This document shows, piece after piece, positions 42,116 through 50,743 of a stretch of 64,000 nucleotides of DNA. The stretch's first letter is position 1. Each line of letters opens with the position of its first letter. Below the pieces are notes generated by a model, which was not told the DNA's origin, made no database searches, and worked only from the letters and a program-made list of their open reading frames with translations. The stretch comes from Salinirubellus litoreus (GTDB taxonomy: Archaea; Halobacteriota; Halobacteria; Halobacteriales; Haloarculaceae). The position numbers and the translations under genes are program-made. Location of the stretch: positions 3,162,001 to 3,226,000 of the forward strand of contig NZ_CP147841.1 of NCBI RefSeq assembly GCF_037335815.1, read 5' to 3'.

Positions 42116-43626
42116 CCGACACGATCCGCGTCCGGGCGGACGACCCCGTGGGGCGCATCGCCCCCGAGATCTACGGCCACTTCGCCGAACACCTCGGCCG
42201 CTGTATCTACGGCGGCCTCTGGGTCGGCGACGACGACCGCGTGGAGACCGAGGACGGCGTCCGGACGGACACGCTCTCGCTGCTCTCCGATCTCGAACTC
42301 CCCGTCCTCCGGTGGCCCGGCGGCTGCTTCGCCGACGACTACCACTGGGAGGACGGCGTCGGTCCCCGCGAGGAACGACCGCGCCGCCGGAGCCTCTGGT
42401 GGGCCCAGGGCCGCGAGGACGAGTGGGAGGAGTCGAACGCCTTCGGCACCGAGGAGTTCCTCCGCGTCTGCCGCGAGATCGGGGCCGAGCCCTACCTCGC
42501 GGGGAACGTCGGGAGCGGTTCTCCGGGGGAGCTGGTCGACTGGGCGGAGTACTGCAACCACGACGGCGACACGGAGCACGCGCGGATGCGTCGCGAGAAC
42601 GGCCGCGAGGAGCCACACGACGTGCGCTGGTGGGGCGTCGGCAACGAGAACTGGGGCTGTGGCGGCCGGTACGACCCCGAGAGCTACGCGCTGGAGTACC
42701 GCCGATACGCGAACTACCTCCGGGCGTTCGAGCGCGTGCTCGGCGAGCGATGCCTGGAACTCGTCGCCTGCGGGGACAACGACCCCGACTGGAACCGGCG
42801 GTTCATGGAGACGCTCGGCGAGAGCGGGGCCATCGCCGAGATCGGCGGCTACGAACTGCTCGATCACCTCTCCGTCCACCGCTACTACGAGGCCGGCGAC
42901 GCGGTCGACTTCGACGAGGAGGAGCACTTTCGACTACTCGCCCGCGCGGGCGAGGTCGGCCGGGACGTCGACCGCGCCGCACAGGTGATAGAGGAGTTCG
43001 TCCCGCCGGGGAGCGTCGGGGTCATCGTCGACGAGTGGGGCGTCTGGCACCCCGAGGCCGTCCCCGCGAACGGCCTCGAACAGACCGGGACGGTCCGCGA
43101 CGCCCTCTCAGCGGCCGGCGTCCTCGACGACCTGAACGCCCGCGCGGACGTGGTGACGATGGCAAACCTCGCACAGACGATCAACGTCCTCCAGTGTCTC
43201 GTCCGGACGGACGAGACCGACGCCTGGCCGACGCCGACCTACCAGGTGTTCGACCTCTACCGGCCGCACATGGGGAGCGAAGCGCTCCGGACGGACGTCG
43301 AAACGGACGGGCGGGAGGTCGCGGTCGACGGGGATACCGAGGAGGTCACCCTGCTCAGCGCGTCCGCTTCCCGGAACGAGGTGGGCGTCTTCGTCACGCT
43401 GAGCAACCGGGCGCTCGACGCCCGCGAGGTCCGCATCGAACTGGAGACCGATCCCGGTACCGCGAGCGCGAGGGGCGCGTTCGACGGACAGGCACCCGAG
43501 AGTCACGCGACGGCCGAGGACGCGGAGGACTTCGCGCCCGTCGAGCGGTCGGTCGATCTCGACGGGGCGACCGCCGCGGTCGAGGTTCCCGCGGCCTCCG
43601 TCCTCGCCGTCGAGTTCGAGGGATAG
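42112..43626 (+). CDS. GH51 alpha-L-arabinofuranosidase
   Basis: 504 residues. GH51 features: GHFAEHLGRCIYGGLWV near the N-terminus, RWPGGCFADDYHWEDGVG (68-84), acid/base E179 in the WGVGNENWG motif and nucleophile E308 in VDEWGVWH. The C-terminal beta-sandwich domain follows from about 380. It releases terminal arabinofuranosyl residues from oligosaccharides. No signal peptide is present, so it is cytoplasmic and acts on imported oligomers. It overlaps the upstream enolase-family gene by 4 nt and precedes a TIM-barrel isomerase gene by 49 nt. Confidence 0.9.
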   Translation: MTDTIRVRADDPVGRIAPEIYGHFAEHLGRCIYGGLWVGDDDRVETEDGVRTDTLSLLSDLELPVLRWPGGCFADDYHWEDGVGPREERPRRRSLWWAQGREDEWEESNAFGTEEFLRVCREIGAEPYLAGNVGSGSPGELVDWAEYCNHDGDTEHARMRRENGREEPHDVRWWGVGNENWGCGGRYDPESYALEYRRYANYLRAFERVLGERCLELVACGDNDPDWNRRFMETLGESGAIAEIGGYELLDHLSVHRYYEAGDAVDFDEEEHFRLLARAGEVGRDVDRAAQVIEEFVPPGSVGVIVDEWGVWHPEAVPANGLEQTGTVRDALSAAGVLDDLNARADVVTMANLAQTINVLQCLVRTDETDAWPTPTYQVFDLYRPHMGSEALRTDVETDGREVAVDGDTEEVTLLSASASRNEVGVFVTLSNRALDAREVRIELETDPGTASARGAFDGQAPESHATAEDAEDFAPVERSVDLDGATAAVEVPAASVLAVEFEG

Positions 43627-43645
43627 TGGGGGCGGTCGGGGCCAG

Positions 43646-43651
43646 CTATAT
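43646..43651 (+). promoter_or_regulatory. TATA-like box for the gene at 43676
   Basis: ctatat, 25-30 nt before the ATG at 43676; it may allow internal initiation within the arabinofuranosidase operon. Confidence 0.5.
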
Positions 43652-43675
43652 CAGCCCGGCCCGAGCGGGCGGGGT

Positions 43676-44515
43676 ATGCAGTTCGCCACCTCGCAGGACG
43701 TCCTCGGCTGCGACAAGGTGACCGGGATCGAGCGCGCCGCGGAGCTCGGCTTCGACGGCGTCGAACTGGTCGTCCCCGACGGGATACACCGCGTGGACGA
43801 GGAATCGGGGATGGTGCTCGACCTCGACGGGATCGACGTCTACGAGGACGACCTCTGGACGCCCGAGGGCAGAGAGCGGGTGCAGGAGGCGGCCGAGAGG
43901 CACGAAATCGCCCTGCCCTCGGTCTGTCCGAGCTACCTCAACTGCCGCCCGGGACTGAAATCGAGCGACGAGGCCGAACGCGCGGCCGTCGCCGCCGACG
44001 TCGAAGGGTTGATCGAGGCCGCCGCCGACCTCGGGTCGACGGCGATCCTCGTCCCGTTCTTCTACGACGCCGAGATCGAGGACGAGGCCGACCGCGAGCG
44101 CGTGGTCGACGCCGTCCGCGACCTCGCCCCGGTCGCCGAGGACGCGGGCGTGACGCTCGCGCTGGAGACCAGCCTGCCCCCCGAGACGGACCGCGCGATG
44201 CTCGACGCCATCGACTCGCCCGCGGTCGGCGTGTACTACGATATCGGCAACTCGACGTGGTTCGGTTACGATCCCGCGAGGGAGTTCGACCTGATCGGCG
44301 AGTCGGTCGCCTCGATGCACGTGAAGGACTCCGTCGATAGCTCGGGGGACGCGATGCTCGGGGCTGGCGAGGTCGACTTCGAGGGGTTCGCCGTCGCGCT
44401 CGACGGGCTCGGATACGAGGGCTGGCTCGTCCTCGAGACCGTCCACCGCGGCGATCCGGTCGCCGACGCGGCGGCGAACCTCGAGTTCCTGCGCGAGGCC
44501 GTCGGGCGGCGCTGA
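43676..44515 (+). CDS. Sugar phosphate isomerase/epimerase-like TIM-barrel protein
   Basis: 279 residues of the xylose-isomerase-like/AP-endonuclease-2 TIM barrel family. Typical metal-site segments are ELGFDGVEL near residue 30, LALETSLPP in the middle, VGVYYDIGNSTW, and SMHVKDS toward the end. Members isomerise or epimerise keto sugars and inosose. Within a GH51/enolase-family cluster an arabinose or keto-sugar isomerase role is likely, though a hydrolase or lyase cannot be excluded. It lies 49 nt after the GH51 gene. Confidence 0.82.
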   Translation: MQFATSQDVLGCDKVTGIERAAELGFDGVELVVPDGIHRVDEESGMVLDLDGIDVYEDDLWTPEGRERVQEAAERHEIALPSVCPSYLNCRPGLKSSDEAERAAVAADVEGLIEAAADLGSTAILVPFFYDAEIEDEADRERVVDAVRDLAPVAEDAGVTLALETSLPPETDRAMLDAIDSPAVGVYYDIGNSTWFGYDPAREFDLIGESVASMHVKDSVDSSGDAMLGAGEVDFEGFAVALDGLGYEGWLVLETVHRGDPVADAAANLEFLREAVGRR

Positions 44516-44582
44516 ACGGGCACGACGACGGCAGTGACCCATCCGACGATTGGCAGTCGAGCGGCCCACTCTCACCCCCTGC

Positions 44583-44589
44583 CTTTTTA
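44583..44589 (+). promoter_or_regulatory. TATA-like box for the gene at 44613
   Basis: cttttta, 24-30 nt before the ATG at 44613; supports that start over an in-frame one at 44550. Confidence 0.55.
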
Positions 44590-44612
44590 CCACACCGCGG
44601 ATAGACGCGAGC

Positions 44613-46211
44613 ATGACAGCCGACGTCCTTCTCCGGAACGCCCGCATCGTCGACGGGACGGGTGCCCCGTGGTTCCGCGGATCGGTCGCGCTCGTCGACG
44701 GGCGTATCGAGGCGGTCGAACGGGGGAGCGCCGCCGCCCCGGACGCGGCCGAGACGGTCGATCTCGACGGCTCCGTCCTGGCACCCGGGTTCGTCGACCT
44801 CCACGTCCACTCGGACCTCCGCCTGTTCGAGGAGTCGACGCTCCCGGCGAAGGTCCGCCAGGGGGTCACCACGGAGGTCCTCGGCCAGGACGGCTTCTCG
44901 ATGGCACCGATCTACCGCGAGGGCGGCGCGACCGAGTGGGAGGAGCACCTCAGCGCCCTGAACGGGACGACCGGGCGCGAGTGGACCTGGGGATCGGTCG
45001 GCGACTACCTCGACGCCATCGAGGAGTCGGGGACCGCTCAGAACTTCGGGACGCTCGTCGGCCACGGGACGGTCCGCTTCGAGGTTCTCGGGCTGTCGGA
45101 ACGCGCTCCGGACGAAAGCGAACTCGAGGCGATGGCCGACCTCGTGACCGAGGCACTCGACGAGGGAGCGCTCGGGTTTTCGACCGGACTCGTCTACCCG
45201 CCGCAGGTCAATTCGGATACCGAAGAGGTCCGGACGCTCGCGGAGCGACTGGGGCCGTACGGCCGGCCGTTCGTCGCCCACATCCGTAGCGAAGGGGCGG
45301 GGATCTGGGAGGCGCTCGACGAGTTCGCCGACGTGGGAGCCGAGGCGGGCGTGCCGGTCCACCTCTCGCACTACAAGCTCTCGGGGCACGCCCAGCACGG
45401 GAAGGCCGACCGCGCCAACGCCTTCATCGAGGCCTGCCGCGAGCGGGGGATCGACTTCACCGCCGAGCAGTACCCTTACACCGCGGGCAACACGGTCCTC
45501 TCGGCGGTTCTACCGCCGTGGGTCCACGCCGGGAGCCGAGAGGAGACGATGTCGCGACTCCGCGACGAGGGAGCCCGCGAGCGGATCAGACGCGACATCG
45601 AGGAGTGGCGCATCGACGGCTGGAACAACAACGCCGGGGCGATCGGCTGGGAGAACGTCGAGGTCACCGACGTCGCCGAGGGGCCCAACAAGGGCTACGA
45701 GGGGATGCGCGTGAGCGAGATCGCCGACGAGCGCGACGTCCACCCCGTCGACACGGTCTGTGACCTCCTCGTCGAGGAGGAGATGGCGGTCAACATGTTC
45801 GTCCACGCGATGAGCGAGGCGGACGTCCGGGCGATCATGGCGAACGAGCGGGTCGCCGTCGCTTCGGACGGACTGTTCGGTGGCCGGCCCCACCCCCGGG
45901 TGTACGGCACCTTCCCGCGGGTGCTCGGTCGGTACGTCCGCGAGGAGAACCTCCTCACCCTGGAGGAGGCGGTCAGGAAGATGACGTCGCTCCCCGCACG
46001 TATCGTGGGGCTGGAGTCGAAGGGGCTCGTCCGGGAGGGGATGGACGCCGACATGACCGTCTTCGACCCGCTGGTCGTCGGTAGCGACGCCGACTACGAC
46101 GATCCGGCGCGGTACCCCCGTGGTATCGAGCACGTCCTCGTCGACGGCGAGTTCGTCATCCGGGACGGGTCGGTGACCGGCGAGACGCCCGGGACGGCGC
46201 TCAGAGCCTGA
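44613..46211 (+). CDS. D-aminoacylase-like amidohydrolase (N-acyl-D-amino-acid deacylase family)
   Basis: 532 residues. Metal-site motif H64-x-H66 (DLHVHSD) follows the APGFVD strand. The position of the conserved metal-ligand cysteine of D-aminoacylase (GNCGFS) reads GQDGFS here, giving D93. Other site segments are AHIRSEG, SHYKLSG and ASDGLFGG (catalytic aspartate). Members deacylate N-acyl-D-amino acids or hydrolyse related cyclic or acyl amides. The Cys-to-Asp form occurs in part of the family, so the true substrate may differ from N-acyl-D-amino acids. It is the last gene of the plus-strand run starting at 39344. Confidence 0.83.
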   Translation: MTADVLLRNARIVDGTGAPWFRGSVALVDGRIEAVERGSAAAPDAAETVDLDGSVLAPGFVDLHVHSDLRLFEESTLPAKVRQGVTTEVLGQDGFSMAPIYREGGATEWEEHLSALNGTTGREWTWGSVGDYLDAIEESGTAQNFGTLVGHGTVRFEVLGLSERAPDESELEAMADLVTEALDEGALGFSTGLVYPPQVNSDTEEVRTLAERLGPYGRPFVAHIRSEGAGIWEALDEFADVGAEAGVPVHLSHYKLSGHAQHGKADRANAFIEACRERGIDFTAEQYPYTAGNTVLSAVLPPWVHAGSREETMSRLRDEGARERIRRDIEEWRIDGWNNNAGAIGWENVEVTDVAEGPNKGYEGMRVSEIADERDVHPVDTVCDLLVEEEMAVNMFVHAMSEADVRAIMANERVAVASDGLFGGRPHPRVYGTFPRVLGRYVREENLLTLEEAVRKMTSLPARIVGLESKGLVREGMDADMTVFDPLVVGSDADYDDPARYPRGIEHVLVDGEFVIRDGSVTGETPGTALRA

Positions 46212-46425
46212 GCATCCGAAGTATTCCGGACCACCCTGTCCCGGTTCCGGCACCGCACGTGAACTGGTTACCGGGCCCCGCGCGGCGTTTGTCCTCCGGC
46301 CGGGACGGGAGACATCCCTCGACGATGACCACGAGCCGACGGCGACGTCCGCACGATCGGATCCCTCGGTCACGTGATGGACTGTCCAACCGGCGTCACT
46401 GGATGTCGGGCGGATCCGATCCACG

Positions 46426-47361
46426 TCACCCGGTGTCGATAAACCGTCGGACGTAGACGGCCGTCACGACCACCGTGATGGCCGCGAGCGACGCGGAGAC
46501 GGCCGCTCCCCGTCCGAAGTCGAGGTAGAGGATACCGACCTCGTAGACGTAGAGCGCGATCGTCCGGGTCCGGAAGATCGGGCCGCCGTCGGTCAGCACC
46601 CACACCGCGGAGAACGCCTGGAACGCGGACGCCCAGAGGAGCAGGACGACCGTGGCCACGTACGGCCGGAGCTGCGGGAGGGTGACGTGACGGAACATCT
46701 GACCCGTCGTGGCACCGTCTATCCTGGCCGCCTCGTACAGCCGGGTGGGGATGCCCTGCCGCCCGGCGAGGAACACGAGCAGCGCGAGCGGCATCCTGAC
46801 CCACCCGTCGATGAAGGCCACGAGCGGGAGCGCCAGCCACCCGATCTGGAGATAGGCGATCGGCTCGGTCACGAGCCCGAGATCCATCAGCACCGCGTTC
46901 AGGAGCGCGGCCTCCTCGTCGGCGAGCACCGTACGCCACGTGAGGGCGGCGATGGACACCGGGACCGCCAGCGTGGCCGTGAGGCCGGCAAGGTAGGCCG
47001 CCCGGAGCCGACGACGACGGACGCGGTTGAGCAGTAGCGCGAAGAAGAGCCCGCCGGTGAACGACACCGAGAACGACCCCAGGCTGTAGAGGAGGGTCCG
47101 GCGCAGGCTCCCCCAGAAGTCACTGGACGTGAGCACCCGCCCGTAGTTGTACGCCGGGTCGATGCGGTGTTCGAGCCCGGGGACGGTCACCCACATCGAC
47201 TGGTAGAGCATCCAGAGCAGGGGGTAGACGAACAGGGCGAGCAGTACGAGGAGGGGGATACCGAGCATGACCGCCACGGCGTGGTCGTCCCCGATCCGCC
47301 GCAGACGACGACGCAACCCGTCGTATCCCGTATCCACCTCCCGTCCGCCGTCCGAGCCCAT
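46426..47361 (-). CDS. Orphan sugar ABC transporter permease (MalF/UgpA type)
   Basis: 311 residues with about six transmembrane segments after a hydrophilic N-terminal stretch of about 30. The EAA loop contacting the ATPase is EAARIDGATTGQMFRHVTLP (210-229), which is the carbohydrate-importer form. Such permeases work as heterodimers with a MalG-type partner, a binding protein and an ATPase. None of these is found in the window, and the 214 nt after its stop (46212-46425) hold no credible gene. It is either served by components elsewhere or is a remnant. The upstream alcohol dehydrogenase is on the same strand, 191 nt away. Confidence 0.85.
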   Translation of the reverse strand: MGSDGGREVDTGYDGLRRRLRRIGDDHAVAVMLGIPLLVLLALFVYPLLWMLYQSMWVTVPGLEHRIDPAYNYGRVLTSSDFWGSLRRTLLYSLGSFSVSFTGGLFFALLLNRVRRRRLRAAYLAGLTATLAVPVSIAALTWRTVLADEEAALLNAVLMDLGLVTEPIAYLQIGWLALPLVAFIDGWVRMPLALLVFLAGRQGIPTRLYEAARIDGATTGQMFRHVTLPQLRPYVATVVLLLWASAFQAFSAVWVLTDGGPIFRTRTIALYVYEVGILYLDFGRGAAVSASLAAITVVVTAVYVRRFIDTG

Positions 47362-47552
47362 CCGGTCGCATCGCCGGGGGCACGGTGTAAAGTGTTACCG
47401 TTCGATGAGGCGTTCTCCGGTACGTCGGGGGCGAACCGGACGCCTCCGGCGACCGCGGGGGCGTCGGGATTCATACGGGCGGTTGTAGTCTTTTACCGGT
47501 GATCGCCGATCCCGTCCGGGCGATCACCGGAAAGTCGTTACAACCGTCCGTA

Positions 47553-48605
47553 TCAGTACTCGGTGATGACCTCGATCCCCTGGGTCTCGAAGTCGGTCAT
47601 CGCCTCCAGACGGTCGTTGAGGTCGTCGAGGGAGACCCGCTTCGAGACGAGGTCGGCAGGATGAATACGGTCGTGCTCGACCATGCTGAATATCTCGTCG
47701 TAGCGGGTCGGCTGCATGCCGTAGGAGCCGATGAACTCGAGCTCCTTGCGGACCATCTCGTCGGTCGGCAGCGAGACGTGGCCGCCCTCCTCCTTCGTCG
47801 TGAGTCCGATCTGGACGTGCTGGCCGAAGTAGTCGAGCGAGGCGACCGAGTTCTGACACGTCTCGGCGATGCCGAGCGCGTCGACGGAGACGTCTGCCCC
47901 GCCGTCGGTGACGTCGCGCACCTCCTTGGGCACGTCCTCGACGTCGCGGGCGTTGACGGTCGCCACCGCGCCGAGGTCACGCGCCAGGTCGAGTTTCTCG
48001 TCGTCGAGGTCGACCGCGACGACGTTCCCGCCGAGCGCCGTCGCGACGTCGACCGCCGAGAGGCCGATGCCGCCACAGCCGTGGACGGCCACCCAGTCCC
48101 CGGCCGAGACGTCCGCGCGGTGGGCCAGGGCGTGAAAGGAGGTCATGAACCGGCAGCCTAGTCCAGCCATCTCGACCGGGTCGACCCCGTCGGGGAGCAT
48201 GCTGAGGTTCACGTCGGCCCACGGCGAGTGGATCTCCTCGCCGAACGCCCCCGGGACGGACTCGTGGAACCCGAGCGACGGGCCGTTCTCGCAGACGTGG
48301 GTGTGGCCGTTGCGACAGCGCGAACAGCTCCCGTCCGCGATGCGGAAGGGGACGACCACCTCGTCGCCCTCCCGGAACTCCTCGACTTCCTCTCCCACTT
48401 CGATCACCGTGCCGGCCGGCTCGTGGCCCATAACCTGGCCGATGAGGTCCATCCCCTGGTAGTCGCCCTGCCAGCCGTGCCAGTCGCTCCGGCAGATGCC
48501 GCAGGTCTCGACGTCGACCACGACGCCGTGTTCGGCCGCGCTCGGGCGCTCCACGTCCGTGATGTCGAGCGGTTCGCCGTACTCCCGCAGGACTGCTGCG
48601 CGCAT
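47553..48605 (-). CDS. Zinc-dependent alcohol dehydrogenase (medium-chain)
   Basis: 350 residues. The catalytic zinc site is C35 (ETCGICRSD), H61-E62 (MGHEP) and a later ligand. The structural zinc lobe has C94, C97 and C105 (SCSRCRNGHTHVC); the fourth site, usually Cys at about 91, is Asp. The NAD(P)-binding loop is VHGCGGIGLSAVD (174-186), and D198-D201 after strand 2 favour NAD. It oxidises an alcohol or polyol to a ketone or aldehyde. In this island a sugar, polyol or aldehyde substrate is likely (inference). Divergent from the aldolase-family gene at 48727. Confidence 0.87.
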   Translation of the reverse strand: MRAAVLREYGEPLDITDVERPSAAEHGVVVDVETCGICRSDWHGWQGDYQGMDLIGQVMGHEPAGTVIEVGEEVEEFREGDEVVVPFRIADGSCSRCRNGHTHVCENGPSLGFHESVPGAFGEEIHSPWADVNLSMLPDGVDPVEMAGLGCRFMTSFHALAHRADVSAGDWVAVHGCGGIGLSAVDVATALGGNVVAVDLDDEKLDLARDLGAVATVNARDVEDVPKEVRDVTDGGADVSVDALGIAETCQNSVASLDYFGQHVQIGLTTKEEGGHVSLPTDEMVRKELEFIGSYGMQPTRYDEIFSMVEHDRIHPADLVSKRVSLDDLNDRLEAMTDFETQGIEVITEY

Positions 48606-48629
48606 ACCCTCGTCTCGGTAGTCCGTAAC

Positions 48630-48635
48630 ATAAAC
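48630..48635 (-). promoter_or_regulatory. TATA-like box for the gene starting at 48605
   Basis: Minus-strand gtttat, 25-30 nt upstream of the ATG at 48605. Confidence 0.5.
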
Positions 48636-48696
48636 GGTGGGGGTGGGTGGCCCGGGTGGCGGCGTCGAGTGCCACCGGACCCTCCGTGGCGGAAGA

Positions 48697-48702
48697 GTTT
48701 AG
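48697..48702 (+). promoter_or_regulatory. TATA-like box for the gene at 48727
   Basis: gtttag, 25-30 nt before the GTG at 48727. Confidence 0.5.
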
Positions 48703-48726
48703 TCGGGGCCTGACGGACCGCGGGCC

Positions 48727-49527
48727 GTGTCGAACACGAAACGGAACCGCCTCAGAGAGCGGATCGAGAGCGACGAGATCAGTATCGGGACGCGGATGCA
48801 GAACCAGTGGCCGGGACTCCTCGAGATACTCGGACAGACCGAGCGGTTCGACTACGTGGAGTTCCTCGCCGAGTACGCGCCGTACGACCTGCGTGACATG
48901 GAGAACATGGCGCGGGCGGCCGAACTGTCCGACCTGTCGATGATGATCAAGGTCGACGCCGAGTCGCGGGCGTTCACGGCCCAGCGCGCGATGGCCGCCG
49001 GCATCCAGAACATCCTCTTTGCCGACGTCCGGACCGTCGAGGACGCACTGGAGGCGGTCGCCGCCGTCCGGCCCGAACCGGAGTGGGACAACGGCGTCCG
49101 CTCCGACCGGCGAAACGGCTACGTCGGCGGCTACGCCTCGCCCGGCGAGGTCGTCGAGTGGTGCGAGGACGCCGTAATCGCGATCATGGTCGAGAAGGAG
49201 GAGACCGTCGAGAACCTGGAGGAGATCCTGGAGATCGGCGAGATCGACATGGTGCAGTTCGGCCCCGCGGACTACTCGCTCAGCATCGGCAAGCCCGGCG
49301 AGTACGACGCCCCCGAGGTCAAGGAGGCCGCACAGACGACCATCGACACCGCGCTCGACATGGGCGTGGCCCCGCGCGCCGAGATCAACCACCCCGAGGA
49401 GGCCGCCGACTACCTCGACCGGGGCGTGCGGGACTTCAACCTCAGCACGGACACCCGCGTCATCAACAACTGGTACAACGAGCACGTCGGTCGGCTCGAA
49501 GAGGAGGTCTCGGACTTCTCGCGCTGA
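48727..49527 (+). CDS. Divergent HpcH/HpaI-type aldolase homologue with altered active site
   Basis: 266 residues from a GTG start. The TIM-barrel pattern and metal ligands E156 (MVEKEET) and D182 (GPADYS) of the HpcH/HpaI family are kept. The two residues that bind and activate the substrate differ: the conserved EHG is EYA (Y50) and the conserved arginine of VRLPS is K75 (MIKVDA). It may therefore have another substrate or reaction, such as a lyase on a non-pyruvate donor. The C-terminus (INHPEEAADYLDRGVRDFNLSTDTRV) matches one branch of the family. It is divergent from the alcohol dehydrogenase. Confidence 0.78.
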   Translation: MSNTKRNRLRERIESDEISIGTRMQNQWPGLLEILGQTERFDYVEFLAEYAPYDLRDMENMARAAELSDLSMMIKVDAESRAFTAQRAMAAGIQNILFADVRTVEDALEAVAAVRPEPEWDNGVRSDRRNGYVGGYASPGEVVEWCEDAVIAIMVEKEETVENLEEILEIGEIDMVQFGPADYSLSIGKPGEYDAPEVKEAAQTTIDTALDMGVAPRAEINHPEEAADYLDRGVRDFNLSTDTRVINNWYNEHVGRLEEEVSDFSR

Positions 49528-49555
49528 GCTGAACTCGCGGTTCCGGTTCCCCCGA

Positions 49556-50605
49556 TTAGCCCCGGAACGAAGGGGAGTAGCTCTCCTCGGGGAGTGCCTC
49601 GCCGGTGACCGTCTCGTAGGCCGGCGGGTTCAGCACGTTGATCGGCGACTCTCCGTTCTTGAGGTTCACTATCGACTCGGCCATGAGTTCGTGCATGTGC
49701 CTGACGGCGTCGTGGGTGACACCCGCGACGTGGGGCGTGAGGTGGATGTCCTCGATGTCGAGTAGCGGGTTCCCCTCGACGTCGGGTTCGCCCTCGAAGA
49801 CGTCGATTGCGGCCCCCCGGATCTCGCCCGCCTCCAGGGCCGCCGCCAGTTCCTCGTCCGGGTAGATGCCCCCGCGGGAGGTGTTGACGAGGTACGCCGA
49901 GTCCTGCATCCGCTCGAAGTCCTCCGTACCGAGCATGTGGTGGGTCTCGCTCGTCAGGGGGACGTGTATCGTGACGATATCCGAGGTCTCGAGCAAGGTG
50001 TCGAGGTCGACCTTCTCGACGCCGAGCTCCGCGACCCGCCCCTCGGACATGTAGGGGTCGTACACCTGCGCCTCGAGCCCGTCGGCCCGGAACGCCGAGA
50101 GGTTCGAGAGCACCTTCCCGCCGATGAGGCCCATCCCGACGAATCCGAGGGTAGCGCTCTGGAGTTCGAACCCGTAGTTCTCGGGGACGCGCCCCTCCCA
50201 GCCGTTCGTCCTGAGTTCGTGCTCCAGCCGGGGGAAGTTGTGGGCACAGGAGATGATCATCCCGGTCGCCGCCTGGGCGGCCGAGGCCGTCGGTCCCTGG
50301 GGCGCGTGGGTCGCGATGACGCCGTGTTCGGTCATGGCGTCGAGGTCGAAGTTGTCGTAGCCCGCACCCGAGCGGGTGGCGATCTTCAGCGACTCGACCC
50401 CCTCGAGCGACGCACCGTTCAGGGTGTGGGCGTACGAGACGTACGCGTCGGCCCCTTCGAGATCCTCGGGCGTGAGTTCCGGCCCGCGATCGCGCGCGAG
50501 GTAGGATATCTCGACGTCGGGGTCCTCGTACAGGGGTTCGAGGCCCTCGATGACCTCCTCTCCGGGCTTGCGTCGATCGTACTCGACGGTGACGTGGAAC
50601 GTCAT
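49556..50605 (-). CDS. D-2-hydroxyacid dehydrogenase
   Basis: 349 residues. NAD-binding GFVGMGLIGG (154-163), D183 after strand 2 (VYDPYM), catalytic R244 (NTSRGG), glutamate at about 271-273 (DVFEGEP) and H292 (LTPHVAG). The substrate-domain loop RSGAGYDN is typical. The longer N-terminal domain and the LLDIEDIHLT segment place it near the phosphoglycerate dehydrogenase-like branch. Converts a D-2-hydroxy acid to the 2-keto acid or the reverse. Convergent with the altered aldolase gene and 138 nt downstream of an enolase-family gene on the same strand. Confidence 0.86.
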   Translation of the reverse strand: MTFHVTVEYDRRKPGEEVIEGLEPLYEDPDVEISYLARDRGPELTPEDLEGADAYVSYAHTLNGASLEGVESLKIATRSGAGYDNFDLDAMTEHGVIATHAPQGPTASAAQAATGMIISCAHNFPRLEHELRTNGWEGRVPENYGFELQSATLGFVGMGLIGGKVLSNLSAFRADGLEAQVYDPYMSEGRVAELGVEKVDLDTLLETSDIVTIHVPLTSETHHMLGTEDFERMQDSAYLVNTSRGGIYPDEELAAALEAGEIRGAAIDVFEGEPDVEGNPLLDIEDIHLTPHVAGVTHDAVRHMHELMAESIVNLKNGESPINVLNPPAYETVTGEALPEESYSPSFRG

Positions 50606-50743
50606 GGTGCTGTGGTGGGGACTCCCAAAGCGCCTACAAACGGTTTTCGGTTCTCGACCACGGCGGCGGGTTTCCGACCCCGTGAACGGACCCGCGGGGG
50701 TGAACGCCTCGACGTTTTCGTCTCCTCCGCCGACCGAACCCGT

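Noticed and set aside
46212..46425. A second ABC permease remnant downstream of the orphan permease
   Set aside because: Six-frame reading of this 214-nt gap shows no membrane helices or EAA motif. The one 62-residue frame is not homologous to a permease.
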